64,000 nucleotides of DNA from Macrocystis pyrifera (GCA_031763025.1 JASSKH010000009.1:6144512-6208511), one strand, 5' to 3'; shown: positions 24,060 through 36,460, numbered from the stretch's first letter. Program-made: numbers and translations. Notes: generated by a model not told the origin, from the letters alone.

Positions 24060-25990
24060 ACTTTTTGAAGATCTTATCCCCTTCCTGTTTGGCAGCCTGT
24101 GGCCACCATCTATCTCCTAGGATAGCGATCGTTTTCTCGCTGCTATCTGGTGTACCATGCTCCTCCATGTGTCGCATTCGTCTATTTCCCTCGTCTCCTG
24201 TTCTCACACATCCCGTTTCTCCTTGTACATTTCACATTCTCCTATTATGTGAGTTCTGCTCTTTGTTGCTTGGCCACACGGACACATTTGTGCATCTACT
24301 TCCTCCTCCCGGCTACTGGTATATCTCTTTCTTCTCTCGGGCAGGTCCATGACCCCTACACGAAATCGCAGTTTCAGCGTTTTCGCGAAGTCCATTGGGC
24401 GGTGCAATCACGTTATCATTCCTAGTCCTTCGTGTAATCCCCCGTAAATTCATCCGATTCCACCTTGTTTCGCAACGCTAGCCTTTCCCTTCTTTCTATC
24501 ATTTCTTCTACTTCTGTCTTCTACCTCCCAAACTTCTCCGCGGACATGATCTCTCCTTATTTTCCCCGTATATCCTTCCATACTTTCTCAACTACGCTAT
24601 CCCACCTTTTTTCCAGCTCGCCCTTTTGGCTACTTTCTCCCATACAGCTCTATTAACAATGGCTGGCAGCTTCTTTTTTTGGCATATTCCTTACTTTGTG
24701 TTGTCAGTTCAATTTTCTGACGTCTCTATTTGTCTTGAGTGGGTACATTCCCAATTCTGCGCTTAGTTCTGTACTACCCGTCGTACTTGCGTATCTTAGG
24801 ATTTTTTCAGCCGCTGCTATCTGTGCTGTTTCCAACCGTTTTACGAACTTCGCGTTCCCTTCCCACACTTATCCTGCGTATCCTAGTTGTGGTACTATTA
24901 ATATAACATTCATCAAGATACACGTCTTGACCCTGGTGTCAAGATGCGAGTCTGTTAGGATCGCATCAATTCTGCCTACGTGTGCTTTGCCCGTTCCTGT
25001 TACTTCGGCAATACGTGTATCGCAAGAGCAGCATTTTGATATATCTACGCTACGGCACGTATACTGTTCACGATTGGTAATTCATCTTCTCCCCACTTCC
25101 AACTCAATTTTACGGGATTGACCTCATCTTCGCCACATACAACTACTGCGCACTTCTTTGCGTTCACCGTCACCCTCCATTTCCTAGGGTATTCTAGCGC
25201 CTTCTCTGCATGTTTCTGCAATCCTTCGGGTGTTTCTGATATCCCCACGAAGTCATCCGCAAACATCAATGCCGACACCGTATCTTCCCCCCACCGTGGC
25301 CCCCTGCTACTATCACGTAGTTAATGTATACCTTGAATAGATCAGGTGATAACGTATGTCCCTGTGCGACTCCTTGTAAACTATCAACGTACTTCGATAT
25401 TTCCCCGCCCAGCATCACAGCAGTTCTCCACCTCTTTCCTCTGATCTCTGTGTCCCGCAACTTTTTCCACAATCCATTTCTCCACACTGCGTCGTAGGCC
25501 TTCTGTACATCTAGCAAGAAGCAGTACGTTGTTAGCCCCCGCGTCTTTCCTGCCTTGGATTGTCTCAACTACCCTGTACACAGGGTCTACGCAGCTACGG
25601 TTTGGCCCAAACCCTGCTTGCCCTTCGCTTATTTTGTCTTCCTTCTCCATCATTGTTCCCCTTGTATCATTCAAATCTTACAGAATGCTTGGCTTACTGT
25701 GCTTAGTAGCGGTATCCCTCTATAGTTCCCCGGGTCAGCCTTATCTCCTTCTTCAAAAACTTTACTATTGCCCCTTCTCTCCATCTCCTAAGTGTGTACT
25801 CGTTTTTCCATATCCAGTTACACAACATAGCTCGTATCATCGTGAGCATTCCTTCTCCCCCGTACTTCATAATTTAATTCACTATTTGGTCCGCCCCTGC
25901 TGCATTTCTGTTCTTAAGGTTAGCAACACACTCCTGCCTGTACTTCTTCCCTTGCGAACTCTCTCTGTAGCCCTTCTGAACCACTGTCTC
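24060..25990 (-). pseudogene. LINE-2-type reverse transcriptase remnant
   Basis: On the minus strand an RT reads in broken frames. The order is NLKNRNAAGADQIVN (about 25900), FGPNRSCVDPVYRVVETIQG (about 25600), FLLDVQKAYDAVWRNGLWKK (about 25500), GVAQGHTLSPDLFKVYIN (about 25360) and the catalytic LMFADDFVG (about 25265). A C-terminal zinc-knuckle-like piece, CPCGQATKSRTHIIGECEMY, lies near 24280. These are the RT palm motifs of non-LTR retrotransposons in correct order. Frameshifts separate them and no 5' end is visible. The FADD box and overall sequence differ from the YADD family elsewhere in the window, so this is a separate family. It lies in intron 5 of the F-box/LRR gene in the same orientation. 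Confidence 0.8.
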
Positions 25991-26066
25991 CCCTTTCTGA
26001 TGCGCGCGCGGGGGGTCTTGGTGACCCCCCCCGCTCCCCCCTCTCCCCTCACGCTCCAATTAATGG

Positions 26067-27990
26067 TATTATATATATATATAGGTTGTGTTGACGTCGG
26101 TTGGCCACGACACTGTAAAACACGCCGCTCACTGCTTGAGCTAGACAACCAGGGCACCTTTTTTTCTATCTTTTTTTGGCGGTCGGTCACAGCTGGTGGT
26201 CGAGCTATAGATCATTCGTGCGGGGTGGAGAACCTTCTCTCCACACAAGGTGGGTGTACTCGATAGGAGAGATGTACTCGATCTCATGCATGGCCGTAGT
26301 CGTATGACCATATACCCTCGCATCCCTACAATGCCGGGACGGAGCATGTCGGGTTTTCCCCGACCAGGCAGACATTGCTTACACCAAGCGCGAAGCGCCG
26401 TGAGGTGTTGGGCGACTTGCATGAAGGGTGAGCTGCATCCTACTAAGAACCGCTTGTGAGGCGGACTTGCATATGGATGACAGCTTCAATGAATTAGTTT
26501 AATTTCCGGTGTAGCCACTTCCAGAGACAGCAATGGGAGTACTATGTAACCCTTGGGGGCCTTACCTTGAACACTACGCGATACGATCAATTTCCTTTTG
26601 CAGAGTAAAGGTTCTTTACTTCGCACAAATGATCTAACTCGACGACCAGCTGGGGGCGACCGCCAAAAAAACAGAAGAAAAGAAAAAAAGGTACGCTGGA
26701 TGTCTAGCTCGCGTAGTGAGCGGCATGTTTTACAATGTCGTCGCCAACCGACGCCAACCCAACCCAAATAATATATATATATAACGAGAGAGGGGGGGGT
26801 GATCGTATCACGTAATGTTTATGGTAAGGCACCCAAGATGCAGTTACATAGTGCTCCCATTGCTGTCTTTGGAAGTAGCCACACGGGAAATAAAATCAAC
26901 TCATTGAAGTCATCCATATGCAAGTCCGCCTCACAAGCGATTCTTGGTAGGATGCAACTCACCCTTCATGCGACTCGCCCAACACCTCACGGCGCTTCGC
27001 GCTTGGTGCAAGCAATGTCTGCCTGGTCGGTGAAAACCCGACGTGCTCTGTCGCGGCATTGTAGGGATGCGAGGGTCTATGGTCATACGACTACGGCTAT
27101 GCATAATATCGAGTACCCCCCCCCACTCCCCCCTCCCGCGACCCGACCCCGCCCCGTCTCACCGCACCCCATCTCACCCCACCCCACCTTTGCCAGCGGT
27201 GTGCGGAATTGTAACGGCTATGCTCGCAGAGAAGGATAGCCGCCGAACGACACATCCTTACACATTCACTGGCGAAAGAGTACTGGCGGCATGCCAGCTG
27301 GAGCCGACCCAATCATGTACCTCAGGTGCAGACCCTCCCACGAAGAAATCACAAACACGTCGTGTCTACGGTCATACGACTGCGGCCGTGGATAATATCG
27401 AGAGCAACCCCCCCCCCCCCCCCTATGGCCATACGACTGCGGCTATGCATGATATCGAGAACACCCCCCCCTAATATATATATAGGGGTTGGGTTGGTGT
27501 CGGTTGGCAACGACATTGTAAAACATGCCGCTCACTGCTTGAGCTAGACAACCAGGGTACTGCTTTTTTTTTTTGGTGGTCGGTCACAGCTGGTGGTCGA
27601 GTTAGATCATTTGTGCGAGGTGAAGAACCGTTACTCTGCACAAGGGAATTGATCGTATCACGTAGTGTTCAAGGTACGGCACCCAAGAGGCAGTTACATA
27701 GTACTACTCCCATTGCTGTCTCTGGAAGTGGCCACACCGGAAATTAAACTAACTAATTGAAGCTGTCATCCATATGCAAGTCCGCCTCACAAGCGGTTCT
27801 TAGTAGGATGCAGCTCACCCTTCATGTGACTCGCTGGACACCTCACGGCGCTTCGCGCGTGGTGCAAGCAATGTCTGCTGGTCGGTGAACACCCAACATG
27901 CTCCGTCCCGGCATTGTAGGGATGCGAGGGTCTATAGTCACACGACTACGGCCACGCATGATAATGAGTACCCCCCCCCCCCCCCCCCCC
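26067..27990. repeat. Cluster of C-tract-terminated repeats in intron 5
   Basis: At least four copies are packed together. A 5' part-copy on plus (26067-26250) abuts a nearly full copy on minus (about 26250-26785). A plus copy follows at about 26795-27130, then two short termini with C-runs (27360-27470), then a full plus copy (27471-27990) ending in a C-run of about 26. Inverted neighbours join at either the AT-rich or the C-rich end. Confidence 0.75.
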
Positions 27991-28286
27991 CGGCGCAAAC
28001 ATACGGCTACAAAACAAACAAGTAGGACCCCTCCCGCGCTACGCCACCACACAAAAAAAAGAAAGAAAGAAAAAACATTTCCTTGCACAAAAAAATACCG
28101 TGGTGCTCCAGTAAAAGAGGGTCGGCTCTTCTCGCAGGAAGCTCAACCAGAAGCAGCGCAGTCCATCATTCATCATTCATGGCACACGGCGCGTCCATGG
28201 TAGAATGGCCAAACAGAATTCAGAGCGCGCACGGGGCGGAGGGAAACCATTGGATTGGTTGGCTTGGCGGGTGTGTGGAGTCTCAC

Positions 28287-28437
28287 CGAATAATGGCCCG
28301 AATCGCTTCCGGGGTGACGGCCCTGCTGCGAGCGAGGCTGATCGAGGTGAGGGAGGACATGACCTCGAGGCGGCGGCCCGACTGCACGGTGCGGACCAGC
28401 GGCTGAAGGAACACTAGTCCCTTTAGCTCTTCGCAAC
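28287..28437 (-). CDS. F-box/LRR protein, exon 5
   Basis: 151 nt, acceptor GGCAG|GTTGCG, donor TTCG|GTGAGA. The entering phase 1 matches exon 4 exactly, so the split codon becomes Gly: RQLDLEG-CEELKGLVFLQPL. The exon encodes about two LRRs (LTSISLARSRAVTPEAIRAIIR is the second) and leaves in phase 2. CATGCC short repeats lie just upstream of the acceptor. Confidence 0.78.
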
Positions 28438-28492
28438 CTGCCATGCCATGCCATGCCGTGGGCATGGGGCGTTGGCAAACGGTTCGCCAAAA

Positions 28493-28735
28493 TTAGTTGT
28501 ACAGGCGGGACGCTCCGCGCAAACGGCTCGCCGATAGGTCCCCCCGCCCTACCACCGCTGTTACATAAAAATAAGTAAAGTCATCATCAGCGACTTGGGG
28601 GTTTCTACGGTGTGTATGTACTCCGGTTCGCAACAGCTCGTCGATTGTTGGGGGGCGTCCATGGACGATCATGCAACGGAGCAGCGCCGGCCAACGCGTG
28701 CTATGAACGATACGAATAAACCGTAGGTGTAGCAC
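28493..28735 (-). other. Unassigned open frame in intron 4
   Basis: The frame continues LHLRFIRIVHSTRWPALLRC and then PPTIDELLRTGVHTHRRN. It looks more protein-like than random and could be a weak ankyrin- or LRR-like piece. Exons 4 and 5 already join in perfect phase across it, so it is not needed in the gene. It may be an alternative exon or a decayed fragment. Confidence 0.2.
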
Positions 28736-28873
28736 TTTTCTTTTTGTCCGAAATACTTTTAGCTGTTGGGGGGGGGGCTCCCTGACCGAGGAAAATCTAC
28801 TATAATACGAGTACCCACGTTCGTTGAAACGCCTTATAAAGCTGGTGTTACGCGCTATTCGTTGTAATATACC

Positions 28874-28966
28874 TATTACGGGGGACCAAATATTGTTAGT
28901 AAAACAGGGAAATATATAGGTTTTTATGTGTACCGTAGGTCCTACTTACTATGGTCGCCCGTAATA
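28874..28966. mobile_element. MITE-1 copy with internal deletion
   Basis: Both ends (TATTACGGGGGACC and TATGGTCGCCCGTAATA) are present, but about 12 bp of the left inner arm is missing compared with the other copies. Confidence 0.7.
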
Positions 28967-29445
28967 TAGGGGGCGTGCTAGGATAGGAGTTATAGGTGCG
29001 TAGCACTTTTTTTAAGGGCCAAAATACTTTCCTGACCGACCATGCTCCTCAACTCGCCATCGCTTGGAACACCATTGTCCAGTGTTTTACGGTACTCTTT
29101 CGATGGTACACCTGCGTAGGCCGAAGGGGTAGTTCACCGGCAGGGCGCACTTTTAGATTTTTGTCCGACAAAAAAAACAGTTTTTTTTTTTGGGTGAGAT
29201 GCCTTAAGGTTCCTCAAATGTTTGGAGCCTCAGGAGGAGAAATGTAGCATGTGCATTCTACGAGGCCATCGGACGCGCATTTCAATTATTTTTTCAAGGC
29301 AGGGTGGTACGCTAATACTAGTAGTATAAAGAGCTAAGGGAAACGCCCCCCCCCCCACCCCCCCCCCAAAAAAAAATAAAAAAGAAGGAGCAATCCCTAT
29401 CGTATCCTTGTGCCAGCGATCCCTAAAACCGCCAACAGTTTTTTT

Positions 29446-29460
29446 TTTCTACTGCTACGG

Positions 29461-29534
<74 letters not shown>

Positions 29535-29640
29535 GCTACTACTAATACTACCTACTACTGCTGCTACTACTACTGCTACTACTACTGCTACTACTACTAT
29601 TACTACTACTACTGCTGCTGCTACCACTACTACTACTACT
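29446..29640. repeat. (CTA)n/(CTG)n trinucleotide tract
   Basis: About 25 near-perfect CTA units at 29460-29533 are followed by interrupted CTA/CTG repeats. It lies in intron 4. Confidence 0.9.
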
Positions 29641-29890
29641 GCTGTTACCACCACTGCTATCGACGTGGCGTATGTTGACGCCACCCTCGCATTCTCTAGC
29701 CGTCACCGAGCCGCGCCATTCCTATCAAATGAGGTTAAAAAATCATACCCCCTGGCTCGAGCAGTCTAAAAAAAAAACAGCCGGTGTGCATGTGCCCGCG
29801 GGGTAAGATACGTAAAATCTGCGGCACGCTTTTTTTTTATTGTACACTGTTTCGCGAAACAAGAAACTGGCCCCTGCGGCAGGCGCGCAC

Positions 29891-30039
29891 CTTCGAGGTC
29901 GAGCTGTCGGAGATGGCGTTCGGGGTGGTCAAGGACGGCGGCGACCGTCGTGTCCGTCGCCCCCGAAACGCCGCACAGCGACAGCTGTTCGAGCCTTGCC
30001 AGCTTCATCACCATGAACACGAGACCCACATTGCCACAC
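29891..30039 (-). CDS. F-box/LRR protein, exon 4
   Basis: 149 nt. The acceptor TAGTACAG|G is entered in phase 2, completing Leu from exon 3: ATCQHLTSL-CGNVGLVFMVMK. It continues KLARLEQLSLCGVSGATDTT and RHLRQLDLEG, two LRRs. The donor GAAG|GTGCGC leaves in phase 1, which matches exon 5. Confidence 0.78.
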
Positions 30040-30414
30040 CTGTACTAACACACGACGGCGCAGCATCATCATCAGCATCAGTTGCGGCAGCAGCAGCAGC
30101 AGCAACAGTGAACCACGGGTTTAGGAGCGGGGGTCACGCATTACAACAGAGCTTCGTGCTTGCAGCACACTGATCGATCACGTCAACAGCAGCAACAAGA
30201 AAAAAAAGTACCGCGGCTTTACTTCTACTGGACGAGCGAGCGAACACGTCAAGGCTGCTCGATCTCGCTACGGCCATTCACGATAATGAGTACACCCCCC
30301 GCTCCCCTCCTCCCACCCCCCCCCCCCCCCCCCACGCGCCTACCGCTGCCCTTCAACAAGATAAGCAACTCCTGTTCTCACCCTCTCAATCGCTGGTGCC
30401 CGCTGTTAATGCAC

Positions 30415-30503
30415 AGAGAAGTGAGGTGCTGGCACGTCGCAAGCGCCATCGGGCCGGCGTCGCTAAAGGCTGCTGGCTGCCCCCGCTCCTGTCGGAGGTA
30501 CAC
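30415..30503 (-). CDS. F-box/LRR protein, exon 3
   Basis: A small 89-nt exon found only by splice-phase reasoning. Acceptor GACGAAG|GTGTAC, donor TTCTCT|GTGCAT. It joins exon 2 in phase 0 (EGCPNVRE-VYLRQERGQPAAF) and exon 4 in phase 2 (ATCQHLTSL-CGNVG). It contributes SDAGPMALATCQHLTSL, an LRR helix-side segment that restores the repeat spacing. Without it, exons 2 and 4 are out of phase unless an internal acceptor in exon 4 is used. Confidence 0.7.
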
Positions 30504-31006
30504 CTTCGTCACGAACAACAATAGGCAGCCATCAAAACAAAACAAAAACATACATGGAGATGCCGGTGCGAGCTCTCTGTGAGTGACAGGCGGTTACAAT
30601 GGCAATGTCTTCGTGAAAACCGTAAGCGAGGCGTGTCGGCACGCTACTCGTAAGAACGCGGAATCTGACGTGGAAACCTAACGCAGAAAGGGAACGCGGA
30701 ACTCTAAAGCTTGCAGCCCCGCCGAAAATTTCGCTCAAAGTACCTACAGTATGTTTTGTCCCTTGATTTCTGTCGTATTATCTTCGAGATGAGGTAACCC
30801 CCTCCCCCCCCCCCCCCGCCTCGAAGCCTCGCCTGGCTCCCATAGCCCCCCACCCCCTTATCCCCCGGCCGCTGCCTCCGAGTATTTCAGGAGACCAGTT
30901 GTTAACAGCCATACGCCCTAGTTCTTAATATTTCATCGTTGGTCGCCCACCCAGGAGAGGTTAAATAAATCAAGTAAGGGTTTAGCTGCTGACGCCACCC
31001 GCTCAC

Positions 31007-31792
31007 CTCCCGAACATTAGGGCACCCCTCGGCAATGGCCAGACACAGCGCGTCCGTGATGTCGTCGACGACCAAGCTCAGCCGCCTCAAGCCCGTCAGT
31101 GGCGGCCTCGGTCCCCCGAGAAAGGTGGCGCCGCCCTCCGATCGAAAGCAAAGGGGGATCGGCCGCTTCGCCCCGCGCAGGACGGTCGCCGCGAGCTTTG
31201 AGCTCACCGTGGCGAGAGTTAGCTCCACGAGCCCGTTGTGGCCCTCCCCGACCGGTTCTGCTATCGCACCGCCCCCATCGCGGCCACCACGGCGACCATG
31301 GCCACCACTATCACAATCACCACGGCCACCACCACCGTCGCACATTCTCCCCGCCGCAAACGCGGCTCCGCTGTCTCCGGCCGGTCCCGCGCAAACTTCG
31401 GCATCCATGCGAAAGCCCCGGATGGTCGCCGCAGCGGAAGAGCGGATACGGGGGTATTTGAAGAAAGGGGTCAGCGCGCAAATGGGCAACTGGCCGGCCG
31501 AGACGTTCGTTAGCGTCAAGCAGCGTAGGACGGGCGCGCAGGCCTCCGCTAGGCGAGACCACTCCTCGAAGTGCTTCGGCGTCGGGCTGCCGAGCCCAAC
31601 CGAGGGTCCGAAGCCACAAAGGGAGAGGGACCGCAACGCTAGCGGGGGCTTCTCTTGTTGGGGCGTGCCGCGGAGCGCGCGCGGGCCGAGCTGTGGGGTT
31701 TTCGCTCTGCCGTCGCCGACAACTTGTTTTCGCCACCCTTGTCCTCCATCTGCTGCTGTTGCTGCTGCTGTTGCTGCTGTTGCTGCCGCTGC

Positions 31793-31837
<45 letters not shown>

Positions 31838-31871
31838 CAAAGTTGTTGTGGCTCCTGATGCTGTTACTGCG

Positions 31872-31902
<31 letters not shown>

Positions 31903-32711
31903 ATGTTGCTGCTGTTGCCGTTGTGGCAGGAGTCAGTATTCCTAATGAATGCTCTACTACCGCGGATGGTGTTCTGGTCCTAGGGTTCGGTCCCACCACT
32001 GCTAACGATGGGGGTGTCGTCGGAGGAAATGTTGCCAGAGGCGACGGCGACCTAGTCTGCGAGCGCCCCACTGCAGACGACATCAGTAGACCTCTTAGCT
32101 GCTGCTGCTGCTGCTGCTGCTGCCGCGGTTGGTGGTGGTGCTGTTGTTGTTGGTACTGCTGCTGTTGCCAATGCTGCTGTTGTTGCATTTCCTGCTGCTT
32201 TTGCTGCTTGCGTCGCCGTCGCCGCCGTGAAAGAGAGCTTGCGGCGGCTACCACAGTCACCGTCGTCGGCCCCTCACCTACCGCCGCGTGAGGTCGCGCC
32301 GTTCCCTCAATTGCGCCTCGTGTTAATTGTTGTTGTTGTTGTTGTTGTTGTTGTTCTTTTCCTTGATCTTCTCCTTTCCTTCGCTTAGCGTCTTCACCCC
32401 GACGGAGAGCTCTGCCCGAGGCAGCGGCACCATTCGGCGCCGGTGTTCGCACCCCCTCCTCCGACCCCACGGAGTCGCTCGCGTGCGAAGAGGACGAGGG
32501 TACCGGCAACGGCAAGGGCAACGAGTTGCGGAAGAGGCCGACGAGCCCCGCGGCCCGAGCAGCCGAGTTTGTCAGGAAGTTTATTCCCGACCAGCCGTAG
32601 CCGTTGCGGAGAGTCACGCCCGTTAGGCCCGGCACGGCCTCGGCAATGGCGGCCGCGCCTGCTCCCGAAAGACGTCGTGCGTCTATGTCGATCTCGACCA
32701 GCGCCGGGCAC
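31007..32711 (-). CDS. F-box/LRR protein, exon 2 (long, Gln/Ala-rich)
   Basis: 1,705 nt, entered in phase 2 from exon 1 (NLLR-R-CPALVEIDIDARRL) and left in phase 0 at GGGAG|GTGAGC. Its first ~45 residues are LRR. A large insertion follows: charged and Ser-rich sequence, Gln runs (from CAG/CAA, seen as CTG/TTG at 31740-31820, 32100-32190 and 32325-32352 on plus), and an Ala/Thr run near 31800-31920. LRRs return with LRSLSLCGFGPSVG, LRCLTLTNVSAG, GLVELTLATVS and LTGLRRLSLVVDDITD, and end in AIAEGCPNVRE. A second Gly/Asp-rich insertion lies near 31260-31340. The frame stays open throughout despite the repeats, which argues for selection. The antisense frame at 31035-32291 is a shadow. Confidence 0.75.
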
Positions 32712-33368
32712 CTTTGTATTTTTGTTCATTGGTTGACGCGGAGGAGGCGGGGTGTGAAAAAGCGATTCGTCAGGAACAGAAGAATCAGTGGCGGCATGTA
32801 CACAAGAGGGCGAGAAGTGGGTGGGGGAGAGGTGAGGAGAAAGGGATAGCAAGCTATCCAAGCAAGGGAAAGACATCTATCTCACTGCTAAATCTATTTT
32901 TTCAGGTTCCATATGTTCCTTACCGCACACGTCCGCCGATCTCGACCAGCTCTGGGCAACCTTGTTTCGTCTGTTCGTGTTGGGGCTAGGGGGAAGGGTA
33001 TGATACAGCTGTAGGAGGAACGGAGAAGCTGCCCGAGGAACAAAGAAACACCCGGTGTGTGTCCGTTTACCGTACGTACACTTGTAGAGCGTTGAGTTCG
33101 CAGAGGGGTGCTGCGACCGTTTTATCAGCGCTCGCCTTCTCCTAACTACGGTAAGAGTGTTGAAAGTCGAGCATTGCATATTCGGACGGCGAGGAGCGGG
33201 AGGGGATTGGGAAAGGCAGGAGAAAGGGAGCAGCGAAAATCCGATGCGTTGCAGTTGTCTTCGGTTCCAAAAAAGTTTTCTTCGAAAAATTCCTCCCTTG
33301 AAGTTGTGCTGTAGTATTTTCATACCAGGTACCTAGTATTTTTACCAAGAGCCGTGTCAAGGTTTTTG

Positions 33369-33712
33369 GTTCGTTGGGCTACCGGTGAAAGGTTAACCGA
33401 TCGTCAACCCAAACCAAGCCTTACAGTACTCCCCCCCCCTGTAACGGACCGGATTCACGGGTCGAGTCGTGTCACCAACACGACGTTCCAATTTCTAGGG
33501 ATCCTCATGTACTTTTCAGATTATTGAAAAGAGGAAATTCACTTTTCTTCAAAAAGAGTTTTTTCGTGGTTGACGTGAGATTCGAAGTCACGATCACTAC
33601 AACCCATGTCCTGCCGACGACACCATCGTCAAGGTCTTGCTGTATGTAGTCCGTTGGACTACGGGTAAAAAGGTAAACCGACCGCCTGCCGATCGCCTGC
33701 CCTTCATACAAT
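33369..33712 (-). repeat. Two SINE-B pieces
   Basis: A short 5' piece (33369-33428) and a longer piece (about 33540-33712). The longer one, read on minus, has the leader GGCGGTCGGTTTACCTT, an A-box-like TAGTCCAACGG, GGTGTCGTCGGCAGGACA, the B-box-like CTTCGAATCTCAC and an A-rich tail (GAAAAAACTC). Confidence 0.6.
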
Positions 33713-34689
33713 AACGAACACTTCACACTATCACACGTTTTCCTTGCACATTTTTCGCACGATGTGCGCCAGTCAGTCCAGCAGCAGGTTACCGAGCAAG
33801 GTGCTTGGGCGGCCGCATTGCCACACGTGACATTCAAAACACGCACACCACACGTATGCGCCAAGTACGTGCGCCGGGTCTCGGCAGGGGTGGGGATTGC
33901 TGTCAGTGCAGGGTGGAGGACGCGGCGGTGGGGAGGGGGGTTGCGGAATCACGACCCACAAAATCGCAGAGGCGAAACGACGCGTGCTATCATACACACG
34001 ATGTGGGTACTATTGAGTTATATATACGTGTATATATATTTGCATCCCATTTATTATCTTCGCCTTTCATGTTTCACTCCCTCCTATTGATAGTCGTCAC
34101 TCAGATCAACCATTGGGTTACACAGCAGGCTCTCCCCCCCACTGCGGTTCGTGCCTTGCTTTTTTCATCGCGAGGACGTTTCACAACCCTTCCTCTCCCT
34201 CTCGACGACTCGCGTCGAATTAACGCTGCTGTGGCACTTTTCACCAAAAATATTGGTGACTGACCGTGATCCTTGCCTTAACGCAATACCGTTGGAACAT
34301 AACTCGTGTTTCACACTATTCTACGTGAATTCACGACAGCGTCGAATTGATTTCCGGGGAGATGTTGGAGTCACAGCCAGTGCAGCTTATTTGCCATGCT
34401 GCTTAATAATTTAGGAGCTGAGGGCGGTATATTAATTCTTGGAGGTTCTTCCATTTGGTGTTTGGATTCAGGAACCTGGTTTTAGCTTGTTCGGATGGTT
34501 CTGAGTCAACATGGTACAGTACCACAGTATTGTTTCACGCTGCCAACAATAGTTCAATGTAAGTATTGGATTGGATGAGGCCTCCTGCTCTGGAGCAGGA
34601 GGGCGTCGGCCGGGATAAACACCGCGCTGAATGCTCTCTCTACGCGGCGCCCATCCCTGGGATTGAAATTATCGAGCATCCACTAAATA

Positions 34690-34980
34690 ATCAATAGAAT
34701 GTGTATGTGATGATGATGCGTCTGCTTGTTTCTTTTTGTTACCTCTGTTTCGTATAATGTGCAAGTCGTGTTTGTCGTTTCCAGTATGTTGACGAGGCTT
34801 TGCGTGTTCTACTCTGCTTGCTGCGTGACAAATTAGTATCTCCGTGGCGTAGTTTTGTGACCACACAACTTGCAACTCTCTATTAATAGTAGGATTGAAG
34901 AATCGGCACGGACACTGGTTGTGCTGGATGTCGACGGGTATATAGAAAGAACGGTCTAATGTGACGAACACACAAACTTT
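34690..34980 (+). mobile_element. LINE-1-type 3' end, truncated
   Basis: It matches the last ~290 bp of the copies at 36-41 kb, ending GGATGTCGACGGGTA-AGAAAGAACGGT. No coding sequence remains. Confidence 0.65.
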
Positions 34981-35591
34981 GGAGACAAGAGGGCGTGCGA
35001 GGACCAGATTTCAATCACGAGGCACATGTCACTATTATGATTTCACCAGGTATTAATGAATTTTTTGTTCGGGCAAAAATCGTCCACGATATTATTCCTT
35101 CATTCAGTCGCTGTTCTTCAGATTTTCAGTGCCGTCCAACCAAATTCTAAGTAGTTTGTCCCCAAAACTGGACTGCAGTCCTGAAGAGGGTTCATGTAGA
35201 AGATTGAACGGAGGAAATCTGGGGTTTGTGGAGAGGTATTGAATCGTTGGCATGCTTGGACAGGGGGGATGGGCAAGAGGTGCATAGAGTTGATGACGGG
35301 TGCAGTTGGTTGAACTAAGGAGACAGGCTGGGAAGGGTTGACACAGAGTGAGGAAGAAGACCAGCGAGGAAGAAGACCATCTACCGTAGTACTCTACTCG
35401 TGCGGGTGTACGAGCAGCGGGGGGTTGATATCCTTTAGACGGTCGGCGAGTTGAAAGAAGAACCCGCCCGCCCTCGCTTGGGCTTAAGGTATGGTAGGTT
35501 TCAAGTACAAGTTGGCAGTCTATATCGGGTGTGTGTAATATATGCTACTGGTGTAGTTTAAGTTTAAGTGCGGATAAGATCCAGCACTTCT

Positions 35592-35707
35592 TATTACGGG
35601 GGACCATAGTAAATAGGACCAGATATTGCTAGTAAAAATAGGCAAATATATACCTGGTAGGTTTTTATGAATACCATAGGTCCTATGTTCTATGGAGCCC
35701 CGTCATA
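35592..35707. mobile_element. MITE-1 copy
   Basis: It runs from TATTACGGGGGACCATAGT to TATGGAGCCCCGTCATA, with TACCTGGTAGG inserted internally as in the copy at 41790-41908. Confidence 0.7.
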
Positions 35708-35934
35708 AATCATTCCAGATTCGTGAGCAAAATAAATTATAATCAAGGAGTCCGTGGTCACACAGAGGTGTTGCAGCCCTGGGAAATTCCTTAAAACCAT
35801 CAATGTATTTTTCCAATAAAATTATGAAATAGGTCAGCTGTGAGTTCGACCGATTAAATTGTTGATACCTTTTGGAAAAAAACAAGATTCGTGTGGCGAG
35901 TACCACGCTTCCCGCCTGAAACAGTTTGTGTGTT

Positions 35935-36460
35935 TTCAACATCAAACCGTTCTTTCTACCCGTCGTCATCCAGCATAACCAGTGTCCGTGCCGACTCTTC
36001 TATCCTAGAGAGATACAAGTTATGTGGTCACAAAGCTACGCTACAGAGATACTACATTGTTACGCATGAAGTAAGCACAGCAGTAGACAATGCAATGCCA
36101 TGTCATCATACTGGCTTTGACAACCACAACTGTTGCCGCTACCTGGAGGATGCTTTGTGCTTTGGTTTGCCTGTTATTTTCCCTTGGTTCTTAGTCTTGC
36201 TCTGTTTACGACAAGTAGTAGTGGTGTTTTTATTATTTTTCCTTTTTCTCCAGCTCGTCTTTCTCGAGTGGCTGCCACATCCCCTGCGGGGGGGCACGGC
36301 AGTTTGTTTCTTATATATTTTTCTTCCTTCTTTTTCTCTTTCGATTTGTCTTCTTTGTTTTTTTTTTTTCTTTTGTTTGTTTCCTTTCGTTTCTCTATTG
36401 CATATAATGTGTATGTCGTGCCTGTCGTATCCAGTATGATGACATGACATTGCATTGCTC
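35935..36460. mobile_element. LINE-1-type 3' fragments joined in opposite orientation
   Basis: 35935-36125 is the 3' terminus on the minus strand. 36130-36460 is an adjacent part of the same untranslated region on plus (GTTGCCGCTACCTGGAGGATG to GTCGTATCCAGTATGATGAC). The join near 36126 is probably a rearrangement or a twin-priming-type inversion. Confidence 0.55.

Noticed and set aside
31035-32291. 418-residue plus-strand open frame
   Set aside because: It is antisense to F-box/LRR exon 2 and rich in Cys/Ala from CTG repeats. The minus-strand frame has domains and splice sites.
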